The notes beneath the pieces were generated by a model. The model made no database searches, had not been told where the DNA came from, and was given only the letters and a program-made list of their open reading frames with translations. Of a stretch of DNA of 64,000 bases, positions 1-8,266 are shown one piece after another. The stretch's first letter is position 1. Each line of letters starts with the position of its first letter. Position numbers and translations under genes: made by a program. Origin of the DNA: Clostridiales bacterium (GTDB taxonomy: Bacteria; Bacillota; Clostridia; Saccharofermentanales; DTU023); the NCBI GenBank assembly GCA_004556925.1, contig SFFI01000001.1, positions 1 through 64,000 of the forward strand, read 5' to 3'.

Positions 1-55
1 TTCCTTCCCTCTCGTAGACTTCCAACGCTTTCCTGATTTCTTCCTCTGAATACAT
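1..55 (-). CDS. Transposase OrfA-like protein, N-terminal fragment (runs off the left edge)
   Basis: An open frame starts at ATG 53-55 on the minus strand and runs off the window edge. It is preceded by a good GGAAGGAA ribosome site. The visible residues begin MYSEEEIRKALEVYEREG, which resembles the first helix of IS3-family OrfA helix-turn-helix proteins. The bases just upstream (56-96) look like an IS3-type end, which supports the call. Only 18 residues are visible, so the family assignment is an inference and the gene may be intact or broken beyond the edge. Confidence 0.45.
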   Translation of the reverse strand, partial: MYSEEEIRKALEVYEREG

Positions 56-96
56 ATTTCCTTCCTTTCAGTGTCCAGTTTTTTGTCCGCACCCCC
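56..96 (-). mobile_element. Probable terminal end of an IS3-like insertion sequence
   Basis: Read on the minus strand, this stretch starts TGCGGACAAAAAACTGGACA and leads into the transposase ribosome site and start codon. IS3-family ends usually begin with TG and resemble this. The exact boundary (about 91-96) and the target-site duplication cannot be fixed because the other end is outside the window. Confidence 0.35.
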
Positions 97-235
97 AAAG
101 TTGGATGCATTGAGTCAGAATGAGGAACTTGGATGGATCACGTCCATAAAATAGTGTAAAAGCAGAAAGAGCAAGAAGATGGGAGTTGTGTTTAGTTTTA
201 CAGTAATTTCCGCAGAGAATTAAATCTTAGGCTCG

Positions 236-372
236 ACAGGTTTTGGGGCTTGTTTACTTTTTAGGCCGGGCGTCATCAACTGTCAATGGTCCTTGACCGC
301 TTTGCGGCGCCAAAGGCGCTAATGACAATTCATACGACCCGGCCATAGTTTAACCAAGCCTCAAAAACCTGT
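236..372. repeat. 137-bp palindromic repeat element, full copy
   Basis: Two imperfect inverted arms of about 50 bases (236-287 and 321-372) flank a short centre that itself folds (about 300-319). Matching landmarks are ACAGGTTTTGGGGCTTG on the left against CAAGCCTCAAAAACCTGT on the right, and GGCCGGG against CCCGGCC. The segment 323-365 recurs at 63671-63713 with 40 of 43 bases identical, so this is a dispersed element and not a chance hairpin. No reading frame is evident. It lies between the IS end and the metallo-hydrolase gene. Confidence 0.75.
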
Positions 373-433
373 TTTATCCGCCCAAAGCCCTGTAATGAGC
401 AAATGCAAATTTACACTCAATCAGAGACTTGCT

Positions 434-1357
434 TTAGGGTAGCTCAATAACCGTGCCAGTGCCAACTTCTCTGACGGGAATGGATTCATTCAAGGTCATG
501 CGAGAGGGCAGATCCACACAGTGGCAAGGGGCGATGGATTCTACGCCTAAATCTAAGAAGTAATCAATGGTTCCCTGCATTCTTTCTTCAGAGGGATTCA
601 GAAGGTGGAAGCCGCCAATGACATCCAAGACTTTTTCCTGCTTGGTGACTTTCTTAGCATAATCTGTGATATTGCAGATACCAGCGTGTGAGCAACCCGT
701 AATCACGGCTACGCCTTCATCGTTGGTATAAGCAATTGCTGTATCCTCGATCAAGTAGTCATCCACCCATTCACCATCCTTAAACACGGTGGTAAAGGGA
801 ACATACTCCTCGATGTCATAATTACGCTCAATTTCACCCAGCCAAGTCAGATGATCTGTTAACTGGTAAGGCTCTTTGGTCATGGTAATGTTGAAGTATT
901 CGCTCAAGGTGGGTTCATTCAAGACGTTGCCAAAGAAGCCGCCCTGGTTGTCCTTAGGCAGGAAAGTATCTGGATGGCAGATTAAATCAATCTTCTTGTC
1001 AATTTTACGGTCCCGCATCTCTTTCATGAGATAAAAGAGTCCAACCGTATGGTCAAAGTGGCCATGGGACAGGGCGATGGCATCCACTTCAGTGAGGTCA
1101 AAACCTAAGGCATGGGCATTTTTCAGAGCAGCATCACTATAGCCGGTATCAAACAAGATGGTCTTATCCCCATCTTGCAAGATCATACTGAGGGCAGGTT
1201 CACTCAGCAGCATTTTGCCGATCAAAGCATTATTGTCAACTAAGACAGTAATCTTCAGGCCAGGTGTTGCTTCTTCTGCTTCTTCCGCTGTTGCCGGGGC
1301 AAAAAAGCCCAAGCTGAGGACTAGAGCAACGAGTACAAGTACGCTTAGTTTTTTCAT
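434..1357 (-). CDS. Secreted metallo-beta-lactamase-fold hydrolase (COG1237-like)
   Basis: A 307-residue protein with a Sec signal peptide: Lys-Lys near the N-terminus, a hydrophobic core at residues 5-20 and a likely cleavage after ATA near residue 24. The mature part has the metal-binding motif HGHFDH at about 98-103, an FDTG turn at about 69-72 and a second histidine motif GCSHAGICN at about 220. The order fits the COG1237 branch of the metallo-beta-lactamase superfamily, which includes proteins annotated as dihydropterin-phosphate synthase-like. The substrate is unknown. Most family members are cytoplasmic, so export is worth noting. It is a single gene with a ribosome site GGAGAG before the ATG and no obvious operon partner. 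Confidence 0.8.
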   Translation of the reverse strand: MKKLSVLVLVALVLSLGFFAPATAEEAEEATPGLKITVLVDNNALIGKMLLSEPALSMILQDGDKTILFDTGYSDAALKNAHALGFDLTEVDAIALSHGHFDHTVGLFYLMKEMRDRKIDKKIDLICHPDTFLPKDNQGGFFGNVLNEPTLSEYFNITMTKEPYQLTDHLTWLGEIERNYDIEEYVPFTTVFKDGEWVDDYLIEDTAIAYTNDEGVAVITGCSHAGICNITDYAKKVTKQEKVLDVIGGFHLLNPSEERMQGTIDYFLDLGVESIAPCHCVDLPSRMTLNESIPVREVGTGTVIELP

Positions 1358-1681
1358 ATTTCTCTCCTTATATGGCTAGATCAAATGCGTATCCATAATT
1401 TATAGTCTGCATAATTTTATGGAATCTAGCGATAACCAGTCTTAGATATATATAAAGATTGGTCAAGCTATATCTCTTTTAACAATTAAACCGTCAAATT
1501 TCATAGCATAAGGCGATAGGAGATTTTGGTTGGCAAATCCGCCAAACTAGCACTTTTCCAACCTTCTGCCACCATCTCGGCCGTAGTGATGATTGCAGCT
1601 GCTTCATGTGAAATTTACTTTTTCATTTTTCACTTTAGCTTTCTGCAATAATTGCAGGATTTATTTTACCGGTCAATAATC

Positions 1682-1736
1682 ATGAAAATCAAGGATTGCA
1701 TCCCTGTTTTTCAGGGATATAATCCTTGATTTTCAT
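1682..1736. repeat. Long near-perfect inverted repeat (25-bp arms, 5-base loop)
   Basis: The arms 1682-1706 and 1712-1736 match at 23 of 25 positions, with a loop of five T. There is no T-tract after the stem on the plus strand, so it is not a classical terminator. It ends 81 bases before the DUF4143 ATPase start. It could be a transcript-end hairpin, an operator or the remnant of a small palindromic element. The rest of the 1358-1817 gap shows only AT-rich sequence. Confidence 0.8.
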
Positions 1737-1817
1737 AAATTAGGGTTATAAAATAATGATAGCGAAAGATAGCCAAAAAGCGTGGCTTAAACAACAAGGT
1801 TCAGCTAGGAAGTGCAC

Positions 1818-3035
1818 ATGGTTTACCACAAAAGGCAAATAGAAGCATATCTTACTAGGGAAATAGATTTTTATCCTGCCATTCTCCTAACAGGTCCCCG
1901 CCAGGTGGGGAAAAGTACTTTGCTTAGGCATCTCATGGAAACGGAACGCACTTATGTGAGCCTGGATGATCCTAATATTAGAAACTTAGCGATTTACAGT
2001 CCTGAGCTATTTTTTCAGCGCTACCAGCCTCCCCTTCTCATTGATGAGATTCAATATGCCCCAGGACTTTTCCCTTATATCAAAATCTTTATTGATGAAT
2101 TAGGTCAAAACAATCTTTTTTGGCTGACGGGTTCACAACTGTTTCCTCTGATGCAGGGTGTTCAGGAATCCTTAGCCGGCCGGGTACGAGTCCTGCAACT
2201 GAACGGCTTTTCCTATAAGGAGTTTTTAGGGATAGAACAATCGCCTTTCGCTAAGTCCTTAGAGGAGCTTACGGAGGCTAACGCTCAGAAAGGGGCTCAG
2301 CTAGAGACTACTTTGCCTGAAATTATTTTGCGGGGCAGTATGCCGCGCGTACTCTTGCAAGAGGGTATCGACATCTCAGGTTATTACCAATCCTATGTGG
2401 ACACCTATATCAGCCGAGATGTTCGGGAAATCACAAATGTTATGGATACGCACTTGTTTTTGCGGTTTGTAAAACTCCTCGCCACGCGGACAGGCCAAGA
2501 ACTTAATCTATCTTCCCTAGCACGAGATTTGGCTGTTGACGCTAGCACTATCAGGCGCTGGCTAGATATTTTAGTTACTAGTGGCTTAATTTTGGAGCTA
2601 CCTGCTTTTAGTGGCAATTTTGGTAAGCGCTTGGTCAAGAGGCCTAAATTATACTTTACCGATACCGGCCTAGCCACTTATCTATTAGGTATCAGAGATC
2701 AGCAGACCTGGGCAGACAGTCCCTATCAAGGCCCCTTATTTGAAAACTGGGTCGTTACCGAGATTGACAAATCATTTAAGCATAACGGCCTTAAACCCAA
2801 TATGTTCTATTGCCGGGATAGCAACCAACAAGAAATTGACCTTATCATCGAGCAGGCTGGCCAAATTTTCCCTTATGAGATTAAATTATCTGATCATCCC
2901 CAAGTGAGCGACAAGCATTTTAGTGTCCTTACGAAGCTGGAAGACAAAATTCCTTATTATGGCGTGATATGCCCCTGTAAGCATTTAACGCCCCTCTCAC
3001 AGCGGACCTGGAAACTGCCTGCGAGCTTCCTATAA
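1818..3035 (+). CDS. AAA-type ATPase with C-terminal DUF4143 domain
   Basis: A 405-residue protein. A Walker A motif GPRQVGKST lies at residues 26-34, a Walker B-like LLIDEIQ near 75-81 and a sensor-like TGSQ near 110. The C-terminal half fits DUF4143, with a nuclease-like EIDLIIE near residue 345. The ATG at 1818 is preferred to the GTG at 1812 because AGGA at 1807-1810 is then correctly spaced. Family members are common, often horizontally spread P-loop ATPases of uncertain role; a link to DNA metabolism or toxin-like function is unproven. The gene stands alone on the plus strand with a long hairpin upstream, and it is visibly more AT-rich than its neighbours. Confidence 0.85.
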   Translation: MVYHKRQIEAYLTREIDFYPAILLTGPRQVGKSTLLRHLMETERTYVSLDDPNIRNLAIYSPELFFQRYQPPLLIDEIQYAPGLFPYIKIFIDELGQNNLFWLTGSQLFPLMQGVQESLAGRVRVLQLNGFSYKEFLGIEQSPFAKSLEELTEANAQKGAQLETTLPEIILRGSMPRVLLQEGIDISGYYQSYVDTYISRDVREITNVMDTHLFLRFVKLLATRTGQELNLSSLARDLAVDASTIRRWLDILVTSGLILELPAFSGNFGKRLVKRPKLYFTDTGLATYLLGIRDQQTWADSPYQGPLFENWVVTEIDKSFKHNGLKPNMFYCRDSNQQEIDLIIEQAGQIFPYEIKLSDHPQVSDKHFSVLTKLEDKIPYYGVICPCKHLTPLSQRTWKLPASFL

Positions 3036-3175
3036 GTCATTAAACTCACCGGCTTAGATCACTCGATAAACTAGAAGCTTGTCCTGAGCCACTATATACC
3101 TAGAGGCTAACCCTCAAATCTAGCAGGAGTACAGAGCCTCCCTTGTTACGGCCTGTCCAAGTTTAAGGTTGGGAA

Positions 3176-3203
3176 TTGACTTTTAAGGCTTAGAATTTAT
3201 AAT
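3176..3203 (+). promoter_or_regulatory. Promoter of the thrS transcript
   Basis: TTGACT at 3176-3181 and TATAAT at 3198-3203, 16 bases apart, directly precede the T-box leader. Transcription should begin near 3210. Confidence 0.8.
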
Positions 3204-3204
3204 G

Positions 3205-3507
3205 CAGGTATAAAAGCTGTGACGGAAAGAGTAGGGAGCTTACTCGCGTCCAGAGAGCCGGGGTCAGAGGTTGGAAGCCCCGCCGCAAAGTGCTCCTGAA
3301 GACCACTCCTGAGCTGTGCGCGATGAGCGTTACCGTATCTCGGCGTTAACGAGGAGGCAGTAAACCGAGCTTCTAGGCGGCACAATTGTTGAGTTGTCCG
3401 CTAGACCTGAGCGAGACTCCTGCCCGTAAGTGAAAGAACAAGGTGGAACCGTGTGATGAGCACCCTTGGCAAGCAAAATATCAAGTAGCTGGCCGGGGTT
3501 TTTTCTT
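3205..3507 (+). promoter_or_regulatory. Threonine T-box riboswitch leader
   Basis: The leader shows the T-box order: a GAAAGAGTAG element near 3227, AGAGAGCCGGGG near 3251, a specifier region GAAG-ACC-ACTCCTGAGCTG, and the conserved T-box AAGGTGGAACCGTG at 3440-3453. The specifier codon is read as ACC at 3302-3304 (Thr), which fits the downstream gene. The terminator stem pairs ACCCTTGGC (3462-3470) with GCCGGGGT (3492-3499) and is followed by a T run. Uncharged tRNA-Thr is expected to favour the antiterminator and let transcription reach thrS. Confidence 0.93.
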
Positions 3508-3535
3508 TCTCAGCCACTACCAGAGGAGGAAAAAG

Positions 3536-5455
3536 ATGCTCAATATTACCCTTAAAGACGGATCTGTCCGCCAAATTGCCGAAGGCAAGTCCATTTTAGA
3601 CTTAGCACAAGAGATCTCCGAGGGTCTGGCCCGCAATGCCTTGGCCGCTAAGCTGAATGGTGAACTCGTAGACTTGCGCACGCCCCTCACCCAAGATGCC
3701 CAAGTTGAGATTCTAGACTTTAATTCTGAGGGTGGCCGCCACGCCTTTCGCCACACCTCTTCCCACATTTTGGCTCAAGCCATTAAGCGGCTCTGGCCTG
3801 GAACTAAGCTGGCGATTGGGCCTGCCATTGAAGATGGCTTCTACTACGATGTGGATCCCCTAGAGCCACTGACCGAAGAAGACCTACCCAAGATTGAGGC
3901 AGAAATGAACAAGATCGTCAAGGAAGGCTTGGCTATTGAAAGCTACACCCTGCCAAGGGATGAGGCCTTGGCTTGGGCCCGCGAAGCCGGTGAGGACTAT
4001 AAGGTAGAGCTCATCCAAGATCTGCCAGAGGACGAAATCATTTCCTTCTACAAGCAGGGTGACTTTGTAGACCTCTGTGCCGGTCCCCACATTATGAACA
4101 CCAAGCAAGTTAAGGCCATCAAGCTGACGGCCCTGGCTGGCGCCTATTGGCGGGGTGACGAACACAACAAGATGCTGACCAGGGTTTACGGGACTTCCTT
4201 CCCCAAGAAGTCTGACCTAGAAGCTCACCTGGCCATGCTGGAGGAAGCAAAGCAGCGCGACCACAGGAAGCTAGGCAAGGAGCTGGGGCTCTTTATGTTC
4301 TCCGAATTTGGACCTGGCTTCCCCTTCTGGCTGCCCAAGGGCATGATTGTCAAAAATGAAATCATTCAATTTTGGAAGGAACTCCACTACCGTGATTTCT
4401 ACCAGGAGATCTCCACACCTGTCTTGTTGAACCGCAGCTTGTGGGAGACCTCCGGGCACTGGGACCACTACCGGGAAAACATGTACACCACGGTCATTGA
4501 CGACGAGGACTTTGCCGTGAAACCCATGAACTGCCCCGGCGGCATGCTGGTCTACAAATCTGAACAAAGGTCTTACCGCGACTTGCCCATGCGAATGGCA
4601 GAATTAGGCTTAGTTCACCGGCATGAAAAGTCCGGCACCCTGCACGGTCTCATGCGGGTCCGCAACTTTACCCAGGATGACGCCCATATCTACATGACCC
4701 CCGAGCAGATTACAGAAGAAATCAAGGGTGTCGTCAGACTCACCGATGAGATTTATAAGAAGTTCCACTTCGATTACAAGATGGTGCTCTCAACCCGGCC
4801 AGATGACTACATGGGGAAACTGGAGGAATGGGATGCGGCAGAAGCCGGTCTCAAAAAAGCCCTGGATGAGCTTGGAGTGGACTATACCATTAATGAGGGA
4901 GACGGCGCCTTCTACGGACCCAAGATCGATTTCTATATTCTGGACTCCATGAAGCGGGTCTGGCAGTGTGGAACCATTCAATTAGACTTCCAGCTCCCCC
5001 AGCGCTTTGAAGCCGAGTATATTGGCCAAGACGGCGAGAAACACCGCCCCATTATGATCCACAGGGCTATACTGGGCTCCTTGGAACGTTTTATCGGCGT
5101 ACTCATTGAGCACTGTGCGGGCAAATTCCCCGCTTGGCTGGCCCCTGTGCAGGTTCGCATCCTGCCCATCTCTACAGATAAGCACCTGACTTATGCCAAA
5201 GCTTTGGAAGACAAAATGCGCTCTCTGGGTCTGCGCCCTGAAGTAGACGATCGTAATGAAAAACTGGGATACAAGATCCGTCAGGCCCAGGTCGAAAAGA
5301 TACCCTACATGCTCATCGTGGGTGACCAAGAAGTAGCCGAAGGTCAGGTATCTGTCCGCCGGCGGGATGCGGAGAAAAATGAGCTTATGTCCCAAGAAGC
5401 TTTCGTTGAAATGCTGCAGGGTGCAGTCAAGCGCCGTGATTGGGACCTGGCCTAG
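3536..5455 (+). CDS. thrS: Threonyl-tRNA synthetase
   Basis: A cytoplasmic class II synthetase of 639 residues that charges tRNA-Thr, matching the usual 635-645. It has an N-terminal TGS domain (1-61), the editing domain with HTSSH near residue 73, the class II core with zinc ligands in MNCPGG, HRHEKSG and MIHRA, and a C-terminal anticodon-binding domain. The open frame extends upstream into the T-box leader, but the ATG at 3536 follows AGAGGAGG and opens with the expected MLNITLKDG. It is a single-gene unit controlled by the T-box and closed by a terminator. Confidence 0.97.
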   Translation: MLNITLKDGSVRQIAEGKSILDLAQEISEGLARNALAAKLNGELVDLRTPLTQDAQVEILDFNSEGGRHAFRHTSSHILAQAIKRLWPGTKLAIGPAIEDGFYYDVDPLEPLTEEDLPKIEAEMNKIVKEGLAIESYTLPRDEALAWAREAGEDYKVELIQDLPEDEIISFYKQGDFVDLCAGPHIMNTKQVKAIKLTALAGAYWRGDEHNKMLTRVYGTSFPKKSDLEAHLAMLEEAKQRDHRKLGKELGLFMFSEFGPGFPFWLPKGMIVKNEIIQFWKELHYRDFYQEISTPVLLNRSLWETSGHWDHYRENMYTTVIDDEDFAVKPMNCPGGMLVYKSEQRSYRDLPMRMAELGLVHRHEKSGTLHGLMRVRNFTQDDAHIYMTPEQITEEIKGVVRLTDEIYKKFHFDYKMVLSTRPDDYMGKLEEWDAAEAGLKKALDELGVDYTINEGDGAFYGPKIDFYILDSMKRVWQCGTIQLDFQLPQRFEAEYIGQDGEKHRPIMIHRAILGSLERFIGVLIEHCAGKFPAWLAPVQVRILPISTDKHLTYAKALEDKMRSLGLRPEVDDRNEKLGYKIRQAQVEKIPYMLIVGDQEVAEGQVSVRRRDAEKNELMSQEAFVEMLQGAVKRRDWDLA

Positions 5456-5485
5456 CAAGGACAGAGCACCTGCCTTTTCAGAAGC

Positions 5486-5521
5486 AAAACCGGGGAAGTC
5501 AGTTGGCCTCCCCGGTTTTTT
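5486..5521 (+). terminator. Intrinsic terminator of thrS
   Basis: The stem AACCGGGGA / TCCCCGG-TT is followed by six T. It starts 30 bases after the thrS stop codon. Confidence 0.9.
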
Positions 5522-5540
5522 ATTGCAACTTTTTTATTAC

Positions 5541-5680
5541 AGCGTCTCTTAGACGCTCATGGACACTCACGGACGCCCATGGCATAGGGACTCACGCTTA
5601 AGGCAAATCAACGACACTGCAGATCATAGGGACTCACGCTAAACACACATCAGCGGCCCGCCTCCTAACATCAGCTACCC
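5541..5680. repeat. Intergenic stretch with short direct repeats
   Basis: CATAGGGACTCACGCT occurs at 5583-5598 and again at 5625-5640. A second pair is CATCAGC followed by CCCGCCT near 5648 and 5670, and variants of GGAC(A/G)CTCA(C/T) recur near 5557-5590. The region lies between convergent thrS and the glycosyltransferase and has no coding frame. Its role is unknown. Confidence 0.6.
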
Positions 5681-5691
5681 GCCTTTGGATC

Positions 5692-6840
5692 CTAGGGCAT
5701 GACAGATTCGTAAATGGCTAGCAGCTTGTCCATAAAGCTTTCTACCGAAAATTCTTTACTCTTCTTTTGAGCAGCTGCGCTCATCTCTCGGCGCAAGCCT
5801 TCCTGGGATTTTAGCTGACTCAAACCCGCCACAAATTCTTCCCGGTTCGTAAAGCCTAGGCCGTTCTTCCCTACTTCTAGGACACCCTCTAAGCAGGGGT
5901 CAGGTCTAACCAGAAGGGGTAAACCCGCCGCCATCGCCTCAATATAGGTGAGGCCCTGCGTTTCAGACTGCGAGGCACAGGCGAAAATATCGCCAATCGC
6001 ATAAAAGTTTTTAACATGGTCCACGGGAACTTGCCCAATGAACTGGATTTGCTGACCCAAGCCCCAAGACTCTACTTGCTCCCGGTAGTCCTCCAAACGG
6101 GGACCAGAACCGACTGCTACAAAATAGAGGTCTTTTTGCTCTCGCACCAGCGGCGCAAGATAACCCAGAACGAGGTCTATACTCTTTTCTTCGGAGATTC
6201 TCCCCACGTAGATGGCAACAAAAGCTTCTGAGGGGATGCCCAATTCGCGACGAATTTCTGCCTGCCGGGCCTGATTTGCCCTGGCCTCCTGGAAAGACTG
6301 CACAGCAATTCCAGAGGGTAAGATATGCACCGGAATATCCAGGTCATAGCTTTCGAGAAAGTCTGCCGTTTTTTGTGAGGGAGCAATGATCGCTTTCGAA
6401 CCCCTCAAGTGCTGCTTTAATAACCAATTCATCATGGTAATCACAGACTCCGAGAAAAAATTCTCTCCCAGTTGCCCCCTCATCCAAATGTCATAGAGGG
6501 TATGAAAGGTGTGGATATAAGGGATCCCCTGCTCTTCTGCCAGGTCCTTACCCACCTTACCCATGGTGTATTCAGTCTGTGTATGAACCAGGTCTAAATG
6601 CAGGCCTTTTATCTCACGATTGAGTTCCGGGGAGATGTTCAGGCCAATGCGTTTTTCACTGACAAAAGGGATACTAGGGTAGCGGATAACATTTTCTTCC
6701 TCTACCGCAGCCTTGTCTGTAGTCGTAATGACATAGGCCGTATGGCCCCGGCGGTTAAGTTCATTTTTGATTAACTGAGAAACGGTGGATACACCACCAA
6801 TTTGGGGAACATAGGCATCTGTAAAGATTCCTACTCGCAT
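5692..6840 (-). CDS. Glycosyltransferase family 4 (diacylglycerol glucosyltransferase-like)
   Basis: A 382-residue GT-B enzyme. The N-terminal domain opens MRVGIFTDAYVPQIGGVS, typical of GT4 enzymes that glucosylate diacylglycerol or phosphatidylinositol-type lipids. The C-terminal domain has the nucleotide-sugar motif SETQGLTYIEA (E-x7-E) near residue 287. No transmembrane helix is seen, so it is probably a peripheral cytoplasmic-face enzyme making membrane glycolipids; the acceptor is inferred. The start ATG has an AGGAGG site. A possible -10 lies just upstream, so it may be transcribed separately from the E2-like gene 57 bases away. Confidence 0.85.
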   Translation of the reverse strand: MRVGIFTDAYVPQIGGVSTVSQLIKNELNRRGHTAYVITTTDKAAVEEENVIRYPSIPFVSEKRIGLNISPELNREIKGLHLDLVHTQTEYTMGKVGKDLAEEQGIPYIHTFHTLYDIWMRGQLGENFFSESVITMMNWLLKQHLRGSKAIIAPSQKTADFLESYDLDIPVHILPSGIAVQSFQEARANQARQAEIRRELGIPSEAFVAIYVGRISEEKSIDLVLGYLAPLVREQKDLYFVAVGSGPRLEDYREQVESWGLGQQIQFIGQVPVDHVKNFYAIGDIFACASQSETQGLTYIEAMAAGLPLLVRPDPCLEGVLEVGKNGLGFTNREEFVAGLSQLKSQEGLRREMSAAAQKKSKEFSVESFMDKLLAIYESVMP

Positions 6841-6874
6841 GTTTGATTCCTCCTAAAGCATATTGCGCATACCC

Positions 6875-6880
6875 ATTATA
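6875..6880 (-). promoter_or_regulatory. Possible -10 element for the glycosyltransferase gene
   Basis: TATAAT on the minus strand lies 35 bases before the start codon. No convincing -35 box sits at the normal distance; TTGCCC is 19 bases upstream. Confidence 0.35.
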
Positions 6881-6896
6881 GCCTTAAGAGTTGAGC

Positions 6897-7892
6897 TTAG
6901 GGCAAGACAAAGGCGTCCATGTCCTCCGCTTGCTGGTCTTCGTCTAGGATGGCTTGCCGCCTCTTTTCTTCCTTGCGTGCGTCTTGTTCGGCTTTTTCTG
7001 CGGCCTTTCTGGCCTTTTCCTCCGCCCGAAGCTGGTCTGCTGCTACGGGAGACATCTCTAAGAGCTCGGGATTCTCCAAGAGCTCTTCTAAAAGGCGAAG
7101 GCTCTTAATGAAATAATAGCCATCGCAAATCCGCTCGTCGACAGTAAAATTAAGGTCCACAGCCTTCCGCCATTCCACCCCACCGTCAGAAGTTTTGGTC
7201 GGTTTATCGTATACCTTACCAATGGTGATAAAAATAGAGGTGGTGCCCAATTCATACAGATGATGGAAGGGGGCTTCTGCGCCTAAGCTACCAATGTGAG
7301 AGACAAAAATAGAGGAATAAAGGGGGATATCTTGTTGAAAATCTTCCGATAAGAGGCCATGAAAATCGAGCCAACGTACAAAGGCTACCGCAAATCGATT
7401 AGCCCAACGCGGTAATCTGGCCAAGAGAGACATGAGCTTGTCATCTGCTTTATCAGGATCCTCTTCTTCCTTAAGTGCACGGATGTCTTCCAGCATGGCA
7501 TCCGCCACGGTGAAGAGATTATCATCTTCATTTAATACAATCCGTGCTACAGTTTCGCTTGAATCATCGGTGAAGGATCTTTTCACGACATAACTAACAT
7601 CCTTACAGTTATGTTGGTAAATTCGTCTTCCTGCCACAAAGCGGTTTAGTCTAGGCCTTGCATGGAGCGTATGTAAGAGAGCTGTCACAAAAATATTAAA
7701 CAGGGTAACCCGTCTGCCTTCCTTACGCTGCTGGCGGATGTAGGTCTGGATGTTGGTAATATCTATACTTTTGCGAATAAAGACAGCTGATTCATTACGG
7801 CCTCGCATTATGTAAGGCATTAGCCGAGTAATCGGCTCTATATCATTTACGAGAGTACCATCATTGCGCTTTTTGCCAATTAATTTTGCCAT
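6897..7892 (-). CDS. 2-oxoacid dehydrogenase E2-like acyltransferase-fold protein, catalytic His absent
   Basis: A stand-alone E2 catalytic-domain-like protein of 331 residues with no lipoyl or subunit-binding domain, and no E1 or E3 gene nearby. The usual DHRxxDG active-site motif reads DERICDG, so the catalytic His is replaced by Glu; ordinary acyl transfer is therefore doubtful. The C-terminal 45 residues form a charged Ala/Glu/Lys helix. The start is set at 7892, where AAGGAG stands correctly before an ATG opening MAKLIGKKRN; an upstream frame to 7943 lacks a ribosome site. Similar annotated proteins occur widely in Clostridia. Function unknown. Confidence 0.75.
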   Translation of the reverse strand: MAKLIGKKRNDGTLVNDIEPITRLMPYIMRGRNESAVFIRKSIDITNIQTYIRQQRKEGRRVTLFNIFVTALLHTLHARPRLNRFVAGRRIYQHNCKDVSYVVKRSFTDDSSETVARIVLNEDDNLFTVADAMLEDIRALKEEEDPDKADDKLMSLLARLPRWANRFAVAFVRWLDFHGLLSEDFQQDIPLYSSIFVSHIGSLGAEAPFHHLYELGTTSIFITIGKVYDKPTKTSDGGVEWRKAVDLNFTVDERICDGYYFIKSLRLLEELLENPELLEMSPVAADQLRAEEKARKAAEKAEQDARKEEKRRQAILDEDQQAEDMDAFVLP

Positions 7893-7969
7893 CAACGATC
7901 TCCTTGTCAGCATACCTATCATCGATGTGACGTTTACAAGCAAATTTCTTCACCGGAATATGCGGATGT

Positions 7970-7978
7970 ATTATAGCA
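7970..7978 (-). promoter_or_regulatory. Extended -10 promoter of the E2-like gene
   Basis: TGCTATAAT on the minus strand has the extended TGn form and lies about 80 bases before the start. The -35 region is weak, as expected for an extended -10 promoter. Confidence 0.55.
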
Positions 7979-8059
7979 TGGCGGGAGTTAGCAGTAACAT
8001 ACACAAAATGTAGGCATTGTCGTGTCTAGTAAGTCTACCGCTCAACAAATAGCCCAAAT

Positions 8060-8086
8060 AAAAAAGAGGCCAAGCATAACCTCTTG
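8060..8086 (-). terminator. Terminator after tRNA-Val
   Basis: On the minus strand the stem AAGAGG...CCTCTT is followed by a run of T, directly downstream of the tRNA 3' end. Confidence 0.8.
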
Positions 8087-8089
8087 TCT

Positions 8090-8166
8090 TGGTGGGGCCT
8101 AAGGGACTCGAACCCTTGACCTCTCGCATGTGAAGCGAGCACTCTAACCAGCTGAGCTAAGGCCCC
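8090..8166 (-). tRNA. tRNA-Val (anticodon CAC)
   Basis: A complete cloverleaf: acceptor GGGGCCT / AGGCCCC, D-arm with AGCTCAGCTGGTTAGAG, anticodon stem CTCGC/GCGAG with loop TTCACAT (anticodon CAC, reading GTG), T-arm with GGTTCGAGTCC, discriminator A and an encoded CCA. Confidence 0.96.
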
Positions 8167-8226
8167 TTAAATGTCTTAACTTGCTTATTCTAGCGAGTAT
8201 TGCCCGCTAAAACAAGTACTTCCCTT

Positions 8227-8235
8227 TGTTATAAT
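8227..8235 (+). promoter_or_regulatory. Extended -10 promoter of the nitrilase-fold gene
   Basis: TGTTATAAT (TGn plus consensus -10) lies 32 bases before the ATG. No -35 box is seen at the normal distance. Confidence 0.55.
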
Positions 8236-8266
8236 AAAAAATGTCAGCTAGTTGGAGGAGGATAAA

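Noticed and set aside
3197..3385. 62-codon minus-strand frame
   Set aside because: It lies entirely in the T-box leader and has no ribosome site.
3443..3535. 31-residue N-terminal extension of ThrRS
   Set aside because: This stretch is the T-box antiterminator/terminator; the true ATG at 3536 has a strong ribosome site and the normal N-terminus.
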